Positions 18,572 through 20,702 of a stretch of DNA of 20,702 bases are shown piece after piece. The stretch covers positions 1 to 20,702 of the forward strand of contig JAQGAU010001194.1 in assembly GCA_034698045.1 (NCBI GenBank). The letters are read 5' to 3'. The notes under the pieces were generated by a model. It was not told the DNA's origin. It worked only from the letters and a program-made list of their open reading frames with translations, and did no database searches. Every line of letters starts with the position of its first letter. Position 1 is the stretch's first letter. Made by a program: the position numbers and the translations under genes. Origin of the DNA: Paramacrobiotus richtersi (lineage: Eukaryota; Tardigrada; Eutardigrada; Parachela; Macrobiotidae).

Positions 18572-20342
18572 TCACTTCTTGTCCCATAAAGTCATGACAA
18601 AGCTGGCCAGGATGCTACCCACCTGCAAGAACAGCTGCGTATTAACCGTTGACCGTCCTTACGCAGCGCATACTGGTAGAACAAGTTCGTGCGAAGCATG
18701 TGCGAACGTGATATGGGGCGGGGAAGCGACTGACGAAACACCATATCTGGAACTGTGTCATCTTATCGCGGAACTCGCACAAGTTTGCAGTCGAACAAAG
18801 TGTCGACCGTCTCGTCAGTCATTTTCCTTACACCATATCACATTAAATGATCCATGTTCGCACATTGGCGCATAGTGTTACTTTGAATGTCCTATTCTTA
18901 CCGCTCCAATCCAAGGACGGGTGAGCTCAGCGAATCCACCCAGAGTAAACACCGGTGGCTCCCAGCCCTTCACTCTCTCCAATAATGGATAATATGTAAA
19001 AAAATCATTGCAATTTTCACTAGTCAAAATAAGGTCAACCTTGCTTGCCATGAATTTCGGGAGCTCCCTTACCTGCAAAAACGCGTGCTGTGCTTACAAC
19101 TAAATGAATATCAGTTCAGGGAATACTACGTATGCATATTACGCAAGCAACGCGCTCTTCGTTAAAGTACATTTTGGCTACGATCGCATCTGTGATGATC
19201 TTTAAGCATATGTAAGAACACTCCGATGCATTCTTTGAATAAATTCAGCAAAAAGATAATGATAACATTGTTGTTTGTCACAATAACGTCAGGTTCACAT
19301 ACACGGCGTATGTACAGTAAGACACTATAACAATCAGCTGTTTATAAAAATAACTGCCCGACAACACATTAACATTAAAACGTGCAAAACACAGCATTTA
19401 CCTACTTACCCTAGTACCAAACTTTATAGCCATTGTCACTTGAACAACAGTCAGGCATATTGTCGGGACGGCGTGCGACCACTCCATCAGGAGATTGTAG
19501 TTGCCATCCCGAACGTCCCACACGATAACAAGCGCATACGCAAGGTCGTACAGGAATAGGGCCAGTGTCCACAATCCCATCTTCTCATCCAGCTTTGTCG
19601 CTTCTTCACAAGTTAAATAATAATCACGTAGTAATCCTGTAGAGCGCTGGTTGACAAGCTCTGCTCGAAGTCCGGGTGAGTCAAGGAGTTTGACCTTTCT
19701 GTTAATATCGGTCACAATGCAGAGCAGACTGGCGATCTCAGCAGCGTACAATGCTCGCTGCAACAGGATAGCGGTCCGGGGCAAAGGAAGGACAAGAAAT
19801 GTAGCGGAATACACGTGTCTCACCACTCCTTGTCCCGATTTCGAGGTAATATTCGACCATTGCATGAAATCGTCAGTATACGCTTTAAAATCCATTAAAT
19901 TGTACAGGCGCACGGCCATAAAAGACGCAGCTGCTGCGACTCCAAATCCACAAAGAATTGCTATCCTTTTCACATTGCGCTTGACGTAGTGGTGCTTTGA
20001 TAGTGCCTTTATGGTGTCATAGAGTGTTTTGCGGCCATTAAATGAGAACTGAGATAGGATAAAAACCACGGGTCCCAAGACAAATCGGACTCCCGAGCTC
20101 ACAACCTGCAAGATAGCCCATGCATTCTGCCCTGGCGGTGTCAGGGTCCGTAGCTCCAGTGCGCTGTATACAAGTAACACACCGGTCAGTGCACAGGCGT
20201 ACGCACCGGCGGTTACTTGCCAGATTATTTTTTTATACGCTTTCCCTGCTCCTTTTCCTTTTTCGGGAAGCCAGTCCTGCCAAGGACATCCACAAATCGA
20301 TAGAAGTCTTCGAAGACGCTTTACCAACGTCATCATTTTCAT
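18572..20342 (-). CDS. Gustatory-receptor-like seven-transmembrane chemoreceptor
   Basis: Exons 20342-19410, 19072-18902 and 18622-18572 have clean GT-AG sites and all junctions in phase 0, giving 384 residues and TGA. The length and a basic cytoplasmic N terminus suit the arthropod 7tm_7 gustatory receptor family (ligand-gated cation channels in sensory neurons). Predicted helices lie at about 39-63, 76-100, 126-147, 173-210, 255-277, 289-308 and 362-382. Before helix 5 is TCEEATKLDEKMG, like the family's LCxxxxxLNxxFG. The end, GGFAELTRPWIGAVGSIL, aligns with the family's GFFxLxRxLxxxIxGAxxTY. The TYhhhhhQF signature itself is worn (ASFVMTLWD). Phase-0 introns near the C terminus, the last just before that motif, are an ancient trait of this family. 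No break was seen. Another divergent seven-helix family remains possible. Confidence 0.7.
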
Positions 20343-20513
20343 GGCAGTAGAAATCCTTAGGAGTTAACCTGATAGAAAAGCCAGATCACGAATATCGCGC
20401 GTAGCCGCGCGATCTAGACGCAGGCGGTTGAAGTTCGAATGGACAAAACTTGAGCCGACAGAGCGAGAAAGTACTTTGAGGGAAGATGTGTAGAGCAGAC
20501 GAAAGTACTACCG

Positions 20514-20521
20514 TATATATA
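20514..20521 (-). promoter_or_regulatory. TATA-like site upstream of the receptor gene
   Basis: TATATATA on the minus strand, 172 bp before the start codon. It is plausible but low-complexity. Confidence 0.3.
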
Positions 20522-20702
20522 ATAAGTAAGATGCAGTTGCGATGAAACACTCATACAATATGTTCGGGCCAAAGTGGACCAAAATGTTTGGGAGCGTGGT
20601 GTAGACCACCACTTCACACAGAAAGGATTTTGCTTATCTAGCCAGATTGCCCAACTCTTTCTGCACCGTTTGAGCTATAAACATAAGATTTTTACTCTTT
20701 TT

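Noticed and set aside
18663-18800. Extra receptor exon between the second and third exons
   Set aside because: A donor and an open frame exist, but it would leave a 40-bp intron and break the conserved alignment. Joining 18902 directly to 18622 gives the expected family C terminus.
18504-18875. 123-codon plus-strand ORF
   Set aside because: Antisense to the last intron and final exon of the receptor gene, with no features of its own.

Overview
This is eukaryotic, animal-type DNA. Genes are split by short GT-AG introns (about 53 to 105 bp in the best models), polyadenylation signals and TATA boxes are visible, and most of the window is AT-rich with no long ORFs. A gustatory-receptor-like seven-helix protein with phase-0 introns near its C terminus suggests an arthropod or other protostome. 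The sequence does not fix the species.

Layout. 1-1550 is AT-rich with no credible gene. 1556-2130 (minus) reads as the C-terminal part of a proline-rich protein with a PPAY motif, in two frames. 2118-2500 holds four copies of a ~65-bp repeat and 2796-2960 holds a ~38-bp tandem array. 3190-6602 (plus) is a series of exons encoding a helical N-terminal piece, an AWS zinc module leading into a SET domain that is not complete, a JmjN/JmjC demethylase-like domain with its metal-binding residues present, and C2H2 zinc fingers. 6621-8470 (minus) is a broken SWIM + YqaJ exonuclease gene. 8818-10488 (minus) is a broken THAP + HTH + DDE transposase gene. YqaJ with a THAP/DDE_Tnp_4 transposase is the signature of the ISL2EU group of DNA transposons. 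The plus-strand chromatin gene ends 18 bp from the YqaJ gene, tail to tail, with both polyadenylation signals fused to the stop codons. A shared hairpin motif occurs in both halves. My main proposal is that one old, large ISL2EU-type element carried its own histone-modifying gene(s). No terminal inverted repeats were found, so this is inference.

10490-12940 holds hairpins and AT-rich sequence. 12945-13790 (plus) is a secreted immunoglobulin-domain gene whose second domain is in other frames. 14340-14550 is a tRNA-like (SINE-type) sequence, and 14545-15290 is full of an ATAGTAA motif. 16233-16694 is a compact complete-looking gene for a 77-residue secreted peptide. 18572-20342 (minus) is an intact three-exon receptor gene of 384 residues.

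The transposase and nuclease genes are dead (frame changes, stops, altered catalytic residues). The receptor and the small secreted peptide look functional. The JmjC gene is in between, largely phase-consistent but with two in-frame stops.
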